From Ciona savignyi (Eukaryota; Chordata; Ascidiacea; Phlebobranchia; Cionidae), in the NCBI GenBank assembly GCA_000149265.1, contig CH003387.1, positions 248,154 to 312,153 of the forward strand: a stretch of 64,000 bases of DNA, written 5' to 3'. The notes under the pieces were generated by a model. The model was not told the origin of the DNA. It ran no database searches and was given only the letters and a program-made list of their open reading frames with translations. The position numbers and the translations under genes are program-made. This document shows, in pieces, positions 1 to 13,297 of this stretch (the first letter of the stretch is position 1; every line of letters begins with the position of its first letter).

Positions 1-422
1 TCGGAGGCGCTGTTGGAACAGAATCTAAGTGAAGTTGTCTCATACTTGGAAGGTTTGGTAGCATATGTATTACGGACGGTTAATTTCCACTAATTCGTAA
101 TTGTAGTCCAATAGCCGGTGACAGGGTATAACTTTCCCAGTGATTGTCAATAATTGGACTAAAATTCTTAACAAGGTTTTGGCCAGAGGTCCAGTGGTGC
201 TAGGTTTGTTACTAGGCTCGTTAAACAAAGTAAATGACAACGGCCTTTAAGGATTTTCATTATCCCATGGATGTGAAAATGTTGGGGCATGCGTAAGACG
301 GGTGTAAGCAAAACACCCCATAGTTATGGTCGGGTAACTGGAGTCATTGCCTTGTGTTGTATATAAAGTTTTCACTTTCGCTCAAGACATTGAACACAGG
401 CAAAAACGAAAAATCCACTTAC

Positions 423-3400
423 ACGAAGATGTATGTTTCCGAGGCGTTGAACTTCACATAGCCCGGGAACATGAGTCGACAAATAGTCCGATCGACTACC
501 TCTTCGGTCCGAGCATACATCAGGATCGGAAGCGTCATGCAACCAGCAGCGAACCAAACCACCGCACACACAATCATCGTGCGTTTGCGCGTTCGTAACT
601 GGTGAAGAGAAAGCTTTACAAAAGAGTTAGTTGCGGTTTGGACGGAAAATACGAGGTTAAATCCATATTTTATGGGATATTTAGTTTTCTTATTTATATT
701 CTGGCGGATAGGAAAATGCTATTGAACGGGAGATAAACGATCATTGTCGGACAATCTAGTAGTAAGCTAGATATGTCGAGATAAATCTATGGATACCACA
801 CAACAAACGACATTGTGTCATGACTGCTCATAATACACCCATTAGCTGTTAGACATCATCCATTAGGCTTATAGACCGATGTTATAGATCGGTGGAAACA
901 CTTCCTTGATGATTTTAGTTTTAACCATTTCCCAAATCGACGGTTAACTTGGCAAAGGAAGTGACATTTTGTCCTTTTTGGCTACAAAAGTGACAAAATT
1001 ACATCAAATGTCTCGTGAAAGTGGGAGGGCGACAGCCACGGCTATAATAGCGGAGGAAATCGTTAAATATCGACACGTTTCAAGTTGCGATAACTTTTGT
1101 AATCTTAGATCTTGAAAGTGGGCATTTCGTCAATAAATTGTTCTGTGATTAGAGGTGGCGTTTTCGACAAAATTAAATATAGGTGGAAGGTTATAAAGTG
1201 ATTAAACGAAGCTTCATTATAAAATAGAATATTTGATGTCGATTTTCAATTGTTTCCCCCAGGTATAAATACAGGTGAAGCGCTTATAAAGGGTGGGTTG
1301 ACATGGAAATTCAAGAAATGCGTTTTATAAGTAGGAATATGGCCGGTCTTCGTACATTCCTTTGTGTATTTGTAAGGTACGGTTCAATTTTTATATCACA
1401 TCATTAACATTACAAGGAATCTCAAACAAATAAAAGTCAGTTCCTAATTAATCTTGACGTTAAATTACACTGGATCGCTTAATGACCGCTGCCAGGGTCA
1501 GTTGGTACTAAAGTGTCTTAAAATACTGAAGTTATAAAACGCTGCCATGATTCCAATAATCAGACTGTGTGCACGAGGTAATATAACGACTTTCATTATC
1601 CCACTTCTAAGGTAAACACAAAATCTTATTGTCATAAACAACTTCACTGCAACGATATAATGTCCAGTATACCATATTTATAAGTGTACTATGATATGTT
1701 ATTTTGGTCATTGTCAGATATAAAAATTTGCGACAATATAAAAGATCACACTTTAAGGAAAACGACGAAAATGTTTTCATTGATTGTAATACAGTTATTG
1801 GAAAAAGTATTAGTTGTAACTGCAAATGTAATAGTGAAATGGGTTAAACGTTGGAATCTATTACAAGTTAACCGAACCAATGTACCGTCGTGTGGCAGAA
1901 TGGTTAACGCGACCGATACAAACACCAATTCCATACAAAAACGGTCTTGTGGACGAACCCATTATGAGTTCGAGACCAAGCGAAAAGAGATAACCGAATC
2001 CAACCAACGACGCAAGTTTGCGTGCATTATAATATAAGCAGAGAAGTAGTCGTGCTACATTTAAGCATACGAAGTGTTAATCACGATGACGCATCTCGAC
2101 ACCGGTCGATATCCTGCCTGGTTAACAAAACTAACTATTTTAAAGTTGGCAAGAGATATTATGTAAGGCGCGTACTGTTTGGAGTATTGTGATCAACAGG
2201 AAAGAACTTAATCATCTGTTTATTTAGGTTGGTTGCACAAATGAATAGTTTCCGCTCAAATCTGTACAAACAATATAATATCTAAACATAAACAATTGTA
2301 CATGTGGGCGTGGCGGACGGGGACAACGCCCCTTTGAATATTAGTGGAAATGTGGAGCAAATAGACAGGTGGTGTGCTTATTTTATATAGGTTACTCTGC
2401 AATGCATTTGACTCATCAACACAGGAAATGAGTTTTGCACGATTAACAACAAAGATGTGAATGTGATGTGACTGCAAACAACAGTGCATTATCACGTCAT
2501 AATGAATGCCGGTATGAGCGGATATTGCGTCACGGTTCCGGCTCAGAGCACGCGGCGGAAGCGCGGCGCAATCTTTGATCTTTTTGGTCAGTATTTGTGA
2601 CTTCACAATGCGTGTGGACAGTAGCCAATGGGAGGAGTTTGTTTTGCCGAAAAATCGTGTTCGTTATAGCGGTTTCGAAAGAAAGGTCGCGACCAGTTAA
2701 CTATCATCGGCGAGCGGACTCATAACACACAAACTTCGAAATATGCTCATTGCTTATATCTGCGTTTGGCAACCAATTGTTTTATCTCTAGGGTAACACA
2801 TAACACATAACATTTTTGTATTATTTTATGCCCACGTAAGGAATTTCGGATACTTATCTTCAACATATTGAAACATTATAATAGATTGTGGTGTCCCCAT
2901 CAAATGAACGCATTCGATAACTTTCTGCGAATTGGTTTTACCAAACACGACTAAAAATAGGACACAACTTGGTAAGATGCTGGTATCGAACCCATAACCG
3001 TGGCCGATCCGACGTTTTGCCATAAAGGTTCTAAGCGAACGGACAAACCTCAATATTGTCATTTTTTAAGAAAACTACGAAAAAATGCTTTTTTGTTGTT
3101 GTTTCAGTGTATACAGACCAAGTCATCCACCTTAACCACACTACCGGTCTCTCCATCGCCCAATAAACTTTTGTATGAATCAACCGTGATAAAGGTTTCC
3201 AGCAGCAGAAAACCAGGTAAAATCTCTGAAATATCTAGTTGGTAAATCTTTTTCAAAAATTCCGAATTACTCCTTATAAAACGAAACGTGGCCCGTGACG
3301 CGATTTAACTCACAGCATTTAGCAAAACGCGTTCACCATATAGCGGTATTTGAGACATATTTACAGATTATGGCCTGCACAGTTTTGAAGCAAATGACAT

Positions 3401-6400
3401 TTATGATCTTGGAATGTGTTATTTTCTTCATTAATTCACAAATTTAAAAAAATTAAAAGGTGCACAAATGCGCGTATGATTTGAAAAGTTATAAACGTAT
3501 TTGAAGATGTGTTGTGTTTATCACTGTTGATTAATCACCAAATGTTTACAATCACGATTTTAAGAACATGTCACATATAAATAAGTGGTGTGTTTATCAC
3601 GTTTGGTTTACGATAAAGTAAATGTGTGTAATCACAACTAATACAATTGTGTACAGTAACTTAAAACACCATCCCAACAGCCATCTTGTTTTATTAGCGG
3701 TTCAACAAAATGAACTTCACCGCGCCACAAGTCCAATTAATACATCATAAACCGCATTATGACGTCACGACAGCAGGCTGCAGGCGCGGGGGAATTGGTC
3801 ACATGATGTATAGTTGAGGTAAATTCAAGTTAAACTTGTTTAAATTTGGATATTTTACGTGGAATTGCCAATATCCGAAGCATATTTGTTCTCGATTTAC
3901 ATTTGTTAATCTGCGTTATATTTTTAAAGCGCGATTGCTCTTTCAAATTTTGATCTTTCAAAAATATCAAAAATTGATATTTAATTTACGTTTCAATGTA
4001 AAATCCACTATCCGATATATTTAACGTAAAATAACTTCGTAATTTGACGACTTTGGTTTAAACGAGTTCGGTTTCAAATCGAAAATTTAAAGCAGTAAAA
4101 GAATTAACCAAAAAGCACACAACAAAATTGCGCACAGCGATTTATGTGATAACATTTCACAGATGCGCTTATCAAGGTTGAACTTTTGTGTATAAGCTTG
4201 TCAAGTCTACCGGAAACCACCTTTTACAGATATATTCCACTAACTTATATGTATTTTTATCTTTATTTTAATAATGCTTTTGCAAATTCGGTTTGCTTCG
4301 ATTACGCTCTGTTACGTCACAGCATCTACTGTGCGCGGACAGAGCCCAACAAGTCGTCGCTCGAAAGGCTCCTCGGGGAGCGATAAATGCGTCCTAGTTT
4401 GACGTCATAATACATACCTGATGAGACTTAGTGCTGTACGCTACAGCGACATACCGGTCCACGCTCATGGCAGTCAGGAAGAAGATTCCAGCATAATAAC
4501 TCAGGAACTTGATGGAATGGCACAGAGTGCAAGTGACTGCAACAAAAATAGTCATTTAATCAACCCACTCGTGTATCATGATTCTGGATTAAAACCAGAC
4601 AAAGTAATTTTATGTTAAATGTAATGTTCTTTACACAATATCCGGACATTTCACTCATCAATGATCCTGGGTTGAAACCATCAGACACGAACAATTTTGT
4701 CAAATGTAACTACTTCCATCATTTATAGTGATTAATTGTGAAGAAGAGTGGATCACAACGATAGCATCAGAAGAAATATAAATAATCGTCCAAGAAAATA
4801 TAAATAATTCATCTGATAAATACCTCGCCGGACACTAATTACTTTCAGAAGATCAATTATATACTTTTAAGCGGGAAATCTATTCGACATAAAATGTAGC
4901 AAAAATATGTTAATTTAACATTTGTATAAAAACAATTACAAGTGAGCAAGATTTCAGCCAATGTTTGCACTCAAAACTCCAAATTATGAAAACTGTATTT
5001 TTCGCTCTGGCATTTTGGTTTTCGAATGCTTTTCACCGACGTATTGGATTCTCACATAACCGACGTGGGTGCAAGGCGTTCTATAAATAGAACATCATCC
5101 ATTTGGGATTTTAAAGGACAGATTTTTTTACTTGGCTAAGTTTTTTTACAAGGTTCCAAACCATTATTGGCTCGTTCCTAAGACCTTTTTGTTTTTCTAT
5201 CATTGATATATGTATCGAAAGTCTTAATTTTTGAGTAAAATCAACATTAAAACACAACATACCGGCGCCAAAGGACCAATTCATTGACACCTTCTGAAGT
5301 CCGAATATCGGCAGAGTGAGGAGCAAAGCGCTGTCAGCAATCGCCAACTGAACGACATACATTGCAGTCACTGTCTTTCCTGGAAATAGATGACAAGTTA
5401 CCAACTCATCAACTCACCTTGCAGAGACCTCATTTACCTCCTTGCACCGCATTTCTTCCGCTCACGTTTACCAAAATTGCAAACATGTCTGGAAAATATA
5501 ATAAAACCACAAAAATATACGAAAATTCCCGGTTTTATTATATTTTCCAAATGTCTTATTATACTCAGTGTATTACAAAGATGGGTTTGTAAGTTATTCC
5601 GGGCAAAGATTTAAGTCATCGAAACAAACATTGCCAAGTATATTACAATTTTCTTTCAAACTAATAATAACATATTTCCATGTTTATACACAGTAAGTCT
5701 AGTAAAATATGAAAACATGCAATCCGGTCCTATCATTTAAATTATTAAACAATGTACAAAGAATATTTTATAGAATTTCGGCTTTGTGTATTTCCCGCCA
5801 ATTAACCACCACCTTACCGATGTCAACTTAACGTTCACCGTACGGTCGTAAGGCCGATTGGTTAACGCATCCGTACATTCACCGAATTCTATATATAAAC
5901 CGGTCTAAGCAACGAGCCCATGGGTTCGAAACTAAACCCGGCAACTTACCAATCTCCCTCCCAGCAAAGATCACGAAGAACACGACCCCATTCGCGATGA
6001 GTCCAACACACGTGATGATGGCGTAGATGATGGCGAGACTTATCTCCATCGGCTTCAACGCCCTCCGGTCGTAGTTGTGGTCCCTGTTGCTGTAATCCTC
6101 CTCCCCATACACCATTCCTCCGTAGTTCTCCGAGTATTCCACGTCCATGAAGCCATTCTGGAAATCCCCTCGATCGAAACCACCCATTTTGTCCGATGCG
6201 TCTCCGGCTGCTACGCCAACCGGATTGTTTACGTCATTGCTTACGTCACCTCCCAAGTCCGAGTACAAGTCGTCGGAAACGTCACCCAGAAAGTCGTCGC
6301 CAGTCGCCACGTCGCTGCTTACGTCATTACCCACGGGATTAATGACGTCATCACTTAGAATTTGGCATTGACAGCCAATGCAAAATAGCAACGCAAGAAA

Positions 6401-6427
6401 ACAAGTTAAATATTTTAAAGTTTTCAT
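423..6427 (-). CDS. Class A (rhodopsin-like) G-protein-coupled receptor, 5' part (signal peptide to ECL2)
   Basis: Four exons fit: 6427-5950, 5379-5263, 4536-4418 and 598-423, all GT-AG with matching phase (296 codons plus 2 nt). Residues 1-20 look like a signal peptide. Residues 25-122 are an acidic extracellular region ending in a Tyr/Asp/Glu-rich stretch (about 95-120) that resembles sulfated chemokine-receptor N-termini. TM1 is about 129-155 with GLIAN (N146). TM2 has LAIAD (D175). The WSFG motif precedes C201, the TM3 disulfide cysteine. TM3 ends in SVDRY (D225-Y227). TM4 is about 246-265. ECL2 carries C278 and an NAS glycosylation site (289). The TM3 stretch YYAGIFFLTAMSVDRY resembles the somatostatin/opioid/chemokine receptor branch; the ligand is unknown. 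TM5-7 lie beyond base 1; a CAG acceptor at 12-10 could open the next exon, but that is only nine bases. The start ATG follows a pyrimidine-rich acceptor by 9 nt. Confidence 0.85.
599..4417 (-). other. Large intron of the GPCR gene (between TM3 and TM4 exons)
   Basis: A 3.8 kb intron. It holds one SINE-A copy (1882-1982), a GC-richer patch around 2510-2700 with a CCAAT box (near 2624) that could be an internal promoter or enhancer, and a full palindromic CRE (TGACGTCA) at 3760-3767. I see no convincing coding exon in it on either strand. Confidence 0.6.
1882..1982 (+). mobile_element. tRNA-derived SINE, family A
   Basis: An A-box-like block (TGGCAGAATGGTTAACG) and a B-box-like block (GAGTTCGAGACC) lie about 75 bp apart in a unit of about 100 bp. 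The same unit recurs at 5841, 9914, 13197 (reverse), 15135, 48112, 48228 and 49404. Too diverged and too widely spaced internally to be a working tRNA. Confidence 0.7.
5841..5948 (+). mobile_element. tRNA-derived SINE, family A, abutting a GPCR splice donor
   Basis: Shares the GTACGGTCGT head, GGTTAACGC A-box region and GGGTTCGAAACT B-box with the other family-A copies. Its 3' end coincides with the 5' splice site of GPCR exon 1 (minus-strand GTAAGT at 5949-5944). Confidence 0.75.
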
Positions 6428-9400
6428 TTTCTAAATCTGTAATACGAAAGAAAGAATGTTACAGAGTTATTCAATCGTTTCTTGTTATTAGTTTTACTTA
6501 TTGCCCTGATACGTTCTTGTTGGTGAGTGCATAGCCAATATGGCAATTGTTATATATACTATAGCAACCAGTTGTATTTTTTTGGTGAAAATCTCAGTAG
6601 AATTTTTAAACTCGTTGTTAAGTTGCTCGTGCAACGTAAACTTGCAAACAATGATACAGCTATCGAAAATAACAAGAAACATTGACAAAGCAGATTGAAA
6701 AACTGGACATGTGGTCTAATGGAACGCTCGGTCAAAGTTCGACCAATTACGACGAATCTCTTGAATCTGCCTGGACGAAACCTCCCTAAATAAATTGGAA
6801 GCTACAACAGCTGTTTTGTTATCGTTCAAATCGTTTATCAAATCTGAAACTTGTGTAAGGTAATCGTTGGGTGAAAAGTAATGTGCGTATATACAGGTGG
6901 TGTATTTGCATAGTTTGCCAAAATAATCAAAAAAATATATATATATATTTGCAGGTATGTTACGGAGCGCAGACGAACAGTTTAGGTTATTAAATGACCT
7001 AAACAAGTCGTTTCCCAATCAAACTGCGCCAGGTGTTTCCTGGGAAAGGCTCGTCGTCCAAACACGACATTTCCTAAAGTTATTCCAATGGTCATCAATG
7101 CATAATACGACAACCAGCTTGTCTGTTCTAAACCGCACCCGTTCTCTACACTGAGCCTGAGCGAATTTCAATTCTTTCTTTGTTTGAAGTAATTACCCAA
7201 GCACATGAGCAGAACGTTAAAAATCACACAAAGCCTTATTGTATCCACCTTCTTCGTTTTTTTTACAATGAATACGAGTTAACTCTACTTTCGGACAAAG
7301 AATGACAAAAAACTTTCAGCATATTAGGACGCGGGACCGTGAAAACGTGAAATGAACGATTGCAATCGTACGACACGCCTTTTCCAGAGCCATTAAAAAT
7401 AAACTCGGAATAATGAACACATATTATTACACAACCTATCAATATTTTAGGCTTTAGCAATAAAAGTGAAAACGGTTTAGTAAATTAGTTTCACGCTTTC
7501 GAATCTGCTGAAAGGATGATACCCGCTATGGCGTTATATAAACGATTGATCAAATTAGGGCAAAGCAAAACTAATTGAAGAAAATCAGCAATTGCATTAG
7601 GTATTAATGTGATTAAATTAACTCGGATAAAACGCTTCACATATAACAAGTTTTAACTTCATTTCCGGGATTATTTGGTTCGGCGCAAACTGCTAAAAAC
7701 CTCATTTTATTGATCGTAAAGTAAAAGATAAAATTAAATAAAAAATAAAAATTTTACGCACTGACTTTTTAACGAATTATCCTTCTCCACGACTTTGTTC
7801 CTAAAATCCTGTCAAAACCAACAATATCGCCTATCTGTCAAGACCGCATTAGCATAAAAGATAATACCACCTATGTATCCGCGCCATCTGAATACATCAT
7901 ACATAAATAAGCATTGTTAAACACTCGACAATAAATAATGCAGCATGGCGCAAATAAAGTGTTGCGCTTATAGGGCCGAAGTAAGAACAGGTCTAAGTAC
8001 ATTAGTTGCTAATTCGACCAATAATTCATTAAAATCTTATTTTGTCGCTCCAGGGAAAGGAAGCCTGCAGATCAATTTGCATTAATAATACATTAGTCAA
8101 CCGAACGGTTACCTTAGCTCACGGGGGCGGAAATAACTTTTTTGTTTTCGCTACAACGAACTTAGAACATTTGCGGTTGAAGGGGGTTATATTATGATTT
8201 CGTTGCGGTTAAAATCCCAAGAACAAGTTCGATATAATTTGATCCTAAAAGGTAATTTGTGAAACCACCCACCGCTTGGCTCCAGTTGTGTTTTTGGTTC
8301 ATGAACAGCAATTATTGATGCAAATAGCGCACGTAAAATGAGCCAACGAGTTGGTAACGAAACACCACACACTTGTATCCTGACTGCGCATTAGCTGTTC
8401 TAATCAGCAACTCATTCCACCGTCCAAGATATTGCTCCAAAAGTCATAACATTTTCGAAGACACTTTTACGCAAGGGGGTGTTATTATTTAGAAACGAAT
8501 TTGCATCAGGACGACATATTAAAGACACCACTAGGTTGGAGAAAGCGCGATTGCTATAAAACCGGTCGAAATATACCAAAATAACGAATATATTTGAATA
8601 AATTTCCGTGTAATAGATCAATAGTAAACAAAGTTAACAATTTAAAATGAACTAATTAGTCTTAATGTAAACAAAATTGCTCTTAGTTTTACGCAGAAAC
8701 AAAATCAGTTTTTACCGAATCAAATCGCAACTGAAAAAATTTACCGCTGTATAAACATCATGCAAATTACAACTGTCTAAACTCCCGCTACGCTAATCGA
8801 ACAATGCATTATTTAGAGTTATTTGAATACGCAATCTAACAATACGCCATATCATCGTATATCAATTATCGACCTGAAACTAAAACGAATTCGGCAACAC
8901 AACCAATGATGAAACGACATAACACGAATATAGCAGCGCTAAACGCAAACAACACCTCTTATTCACGTCGAATACTTAGTTGAATTTTGCACCAAAACTG
9001 CATTAATCGGAAATTTTCCACTTTTCTTCGTTCTTATAAATGTTTTAGCCCCGAATATTTTTCGAAGTAAAACAAACTTGACTCAAATAGTGGTTCTGCT
9101 TACGAAAAACCACCTAATAATATGATAAACAAATAACTATGTATTATTAGCTCATTATTAAGTAAAGAGGCGAGCGCGACTACCACCCGTGTTGATGCTG
9201 CTTGCCTCGCGTAGATCGGACAACTCGATTAATACATCGTGCGAGTGAGAGCGCCGGCAGAGAAACAACTGCTCAGTGACTTTACGCGGCTTCTTTGTTA
9301 TTGTGACGTAATAGTATAAATGACGCAATGAGCAATCGCTTTCCGTCGCGCGGGTATTGTTTAAACGAAGATCCAATTGTTAGGTCACCGTGTTTGCGTT

Positions 9401-9913
9401 TTATTAATCCTTGTTAATTTCCATCGATATCTCAATAAAGAATATTCCAAGTTATTCATGACAACCACGGAACACGCAACAATGGTCATTATAACAAGAA
9501 TAATAGCCGGAATACCACGTGGCCGCGGTCTGGTTAGTCATTGGATCCGACCTTAGATTGTTCTTGGTTGGAAAATCAAGTACCTCGCCAAACGACGTAC
9601 TTATATAGCAGTCGCTTATTTTGATGAATTGCGTTTCACTGAAGCATAAACAAGGAGTCAAATATAAAAATATAGAAAAGTTGGGAGGCGTAATAACAAA
9701 ACAATTTGACCAACACAACTAACTTTGCCAAACAACAAGTCGCCATTAAATAAGTTGCGGCAATCGCAATTACAGCAAAATATCAGCATCTTGAACCAAC
9801 AAACAAATATTCCCGGAAACACGTTTATTGTGTGTATTTCCCGTGAACTACAACGTTGGCTGACTCGATACCCAAACTGAACTATGCAAACGTGAACAAT
9901 AAAGTCTAATCTA

Positions 9914-10022
9914 GTACGGTCGTGTGGCCGAATGGTAAACGCGACCGATACATATACCGACTTACATACAAAAAAACGGTCCTGGTGACGAGCCTATTAT
10001 GGATTCGAAACTTAGCCCGGTT
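9914..10022 (+). mobile_element. tRNA-derived SINE, family A
   Basis: Well-preserved copy: GTACGGTCGTGTGGCCGAAT head, GCGACCGATACATA, AACGGTC, and a GGATTCGAAACT B-box followed by GCCCGGT. It serves as a good family consensus with the copy at 48228. Confidence 0.75.
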
Positions 10023-10685
10023 AAAAATGTTAAATGTCGTCCATACAGCAAGCTTGCGGATAAATAGATTTCCTACAGCTGTCTATTACGTATATATTTG
10101 TATACGAATCCCATGTTCCTTGGCGCCAAATTTCCCTTCCGGTTTGGCAATATATATTTGTCCGAATCCAATGCTTAATAACTATACCCTCTCTACATGT
10201 CATATATTCCCGATCTAGTAGTTGTATACAAACTATCCTTGATAAGCGCACCACCTGTCCCATCTGCCTCATTCCCAGAATGTACAATTCAACCTTGCCA
10301 AGCTCATATAGCCACAACAAATGAAAAAATGCAGTCAATGAAACCCATTGATGAATTTAACAATAAGATACCGATAACAAATCAGCGGAAACAATAGAAA
10401 CGCGATATAAAGGCGTCAAAATAACGTCATAGTGCTAAGATAAAGTGCAAGTTATAGCGTCGATCGCGATACAATCGAAGATTCGGTTTCTGCTGATAAG
10501 GTTTTTTCTTCAAAGGGTGCGTTTGACAAATTTATAGATTTACTTTTTAAACACAGAAATATTTCAACCAATGTAAACACCTATAGTATTTTTTTATAAA
10601 GACATTTTGCTGTGTTTACTAAAGACACAAATTCCGCGAAACTACAAAAGGAAAGTCTATTTACAGGGCTTAATGGTTTAAGAGT

Positions 10686-10890
10686 AAAATCATATGCATT
10701 TACCACATGTAAACAGGAAATCAGTGAGGCGAGTGTTACTATAACAATAAGACAACATGAAACTAGAACGATTCAAAGCTTCGTCACGAGAGTCGGGTTA
10801 CCCTGAAAGCGTTCCTTCGAATTCAAGTCGTTAGCGCTTGTCGTTCCACGTATTCACTGCATTGTAAATAAACCACCGAACAACAAGATA
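10686..10890. repeat. Direct repeat, copy 1 (about 200 bp)
   Basis: Nearly identical to 12126-12327 (a few substitutions and a 3-bp indel by eye). Both copies are followed by a shared GGGCGTCT block, so the duplication extends further with indels. The copies are 1.44 kb apart and could be LTR-like ends or a local duplication. Confidence 0.8.
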
Positions 10891-11743
10891 ATTTGTTTGA
10901 GGGCGTCTAGCAAAACATACATTAGGATATCTCTACCCATAAGTTTTTTCAATTAGTATATTAAATTAGTTGTCTTTTCCTGTTTCTTTTCCAATAATAT
11001 AATTACCGGTCCTCCATACGCAAATTGGTTTTACTCAGTTTTTTTCTTTTATCTTTCATTATGCTTCACACTCGTGACCCGAGCTTTTAAGTGAGAATCA
11101 GATCAATCAGATTGAAAATTTCAGAAACTCCAACTAACATTAGTATTTGCACAAATCATGAGTTTTCGGTATTTCGGCGATAATATTCTATGACGACCGA
11201 TGCGCATTTGAGACAGAAAATTAATTTCTTAATTAAAAATGAATAAACTGAATCTAAAAAAACACAAGTGATCCCCTAAATACCTCAAATTACCCTGCAA
11301 CATTCCCGAAAAGACAAAAGGCGTAAGTTGTTATAATCCACTGCTGGCACATCTATGAAATAAGTGGACTTATAACACCGACATAAATTTGTTATATAAT
11401 TGTAATAGGTACAAACATGATTTGTAGCGACCCATACCCATCTATAATAAAATCTTCACAACACCCAACTAGGTAATCAGCCCGTTTACACAATAATAAC
11501 AAAAAAATTGGTCAATCTTGTGAAAATGTTAAAAAGTGTTAGTCAGTATTGGATATGTAGAAGTTCAGTTCAAATTAAGCCGAGAAAGTTCCTACTCAAC
11601 GCAGCACATGAACGATGACTCTTTTCGAATCGACCCCACTTCAGTATGCTTCAATGACCCATAATAACAGAAAAAATCTTGTTAAACCCTTTGATGTTCG
11701 GAAATATGTCTTGGATATACAGTGGGTACTTTAAGGTAAATCT

Positions 11744-11970
11744 TGTTATTTGATGTTTTAGGGTTGAAAAGAAGAATTTATTTAAATTTTAAAGAAATGG
11801 ATAAAACACGAGGTAAATTTAAGGTAAATCACCCCAAGGGAATTCCCGAAAAACACGAGAATATAAAAATAATTTGCAGCGAAGATATTAGTTATTTGAT
11901 GTTTTTTAAATGGTTAAAAAGAAAAACTTATTTAAATTTTAAAGAAATGGATAAAACCACAAGGAGAAAC
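11744..11970. repeat. Imperfect tandem repeat, period about 147 bp
   Basis: GTTATTTGATGTTTT and then TTATTTAAATTTTAAAGAAA plus ATGGATAAAAC appear at 11744-11811 and again at 11891-11957. The repeat lies between the two 200-bp direct repeats. Confidence 0.7.
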
Positions 11971-12125
11971 GTAAATATGGACTTAAAATAATATAGTTCT
12001 CGTCGAAAATTCATTGAAACATAAAATTCAGAGGAAAATATAATACATTATTAAGTGTTTAAAACAGTTGGTCACCCAAAATCTACAAAATCAACACAAA
12101 ATGTCCAGACAAATTGAAAAATGCT

Positions 12126-12327
12126 AAAATCATATGCATGTACGACATGTAAACAGGAAATCAGTGAGGCGAGTGTCACTATAACAAGACAACATGAAAC
12201 TAGAACGATTCAAAGCCTCGTCACAAGAGTCGGGTTACCCTGAAAGCGTTCCTTCGAATTCAAGTCGTTAGCGCTTGTCGTTCCACTTATTCATTGCATT
12301 GTAAATAAACCACCGAACAACAAGATA
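12126..12327. repeat. Direct repeat, copy 2 (about 200 bp)
   Basis: Second copy of 10686-10890, same orientation, including the shared AATTCAAGTCGTTAGCGCTT and ACCACCGAACAACAAGATA blocks. Confidence 0.8.
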
Positions 12328-13196
12328 CACCTTTAAGTTGTTGCTGGTTATTGGTTTGCAAGGGCGTCTGCACAAACGACTATTTGATATGTGAAGTAGG
12401 TCATGAATAGGGGGATTTCCCATATGCCGGGAATATAAAAAAACGAATTTGGTACCGACCTTTAAATGGCCATGGCCGTGTATTCCTTATAACCGATACC
12501 TTTTGGACTGTGACAAAGAATTTTCTTAATTTTCAAAACAAACAAATGTTAAAATTAAAGTAATTTTCCAATTATCGAAAGTTGGCAGAAACCAATGGAT
12601 TAAACTTATACTATAAAAGCGTCCAGCAAATATATTACTTGTGTTATTTATTACTCATCATACGTTATCTAATCCGGGATAAAGATGGCATCGAAACCCA
12701 GTATTTCAGCATACGGACAGTCGATGTTTTAGAAAAATCACATTGTTTTTTTTAGCCGAATGTGACAAAATGGCTGGGGCCGTTAAACACATAAATAGCA
12801 GACGGTGAGTTGCGGTTTCGAACCTTCCGGCTCACCCGGCACAATGCCTTGTTCAATTATCATCTACATCGAATCGAACATAGAAATAACAATCATTAAA
12901 CCAATATTTGGGAAAAAAGGATGGATGTGTCAACGTAAATAGTTTAACATTGATTTTTAAACAATTCTATGTGCGACCTTCAAATAAACCCACCACGTGA
13001 TGGCGTATTATTGCATCAGGGTTGTTGTGGCCGAGTCGCTGAATGATACTTATTTCAAATTAAAATATATTTAAAAAAAGAGCAGTCAAATCCGCTTATG
13101 TATTGCGATTGCGTTCCGTTGCGGCTTGCGAAGCGGAAAGCGTTGCTTCGTCAAACGAAAGACAAGCCCACAGCTTTTTCAATCTTACTGAGCGAA

Positions 13197-13297
13197 ATTT
13201 TGAACCCATGATGGGCTCGTCACTCAGACCGTTTTATAAGTAGAAATTGGTGTTTATATCGTCCTCGTTTATCATTCAGCCACACGACCTTCTTAGA
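13197..13297 (-). mobile_element. tRNA-derived SINE, family A (reverse orientation)
   Basis: Reverse complement of the family unit: the B-box reads TTTGAACCCATGATGGGCTC and the A-box end reads CATTCAGCCACACGACC. Confidence 0.65.

Noticed and set aside
1882..1982. Possible true tRNA gene
   Set aside because: A-box and B-box are present but too far apart, the acceptor stem does not pair, and the unit is repeated with divergence across the window; it is a SINE.
6716..7154. Overlapping frames on both strands upstream of the first GPCR
   Set aside because: Both translations look vaguely protein-like, but there is no family match, no shared phase with neighbouring exons and no other support.
10030..10338. 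102-codon minus-strand frame beside a SINE
   Set aside because: No family match or splice signals; it starts at the edge of the SINE-A copy and looks like chance.
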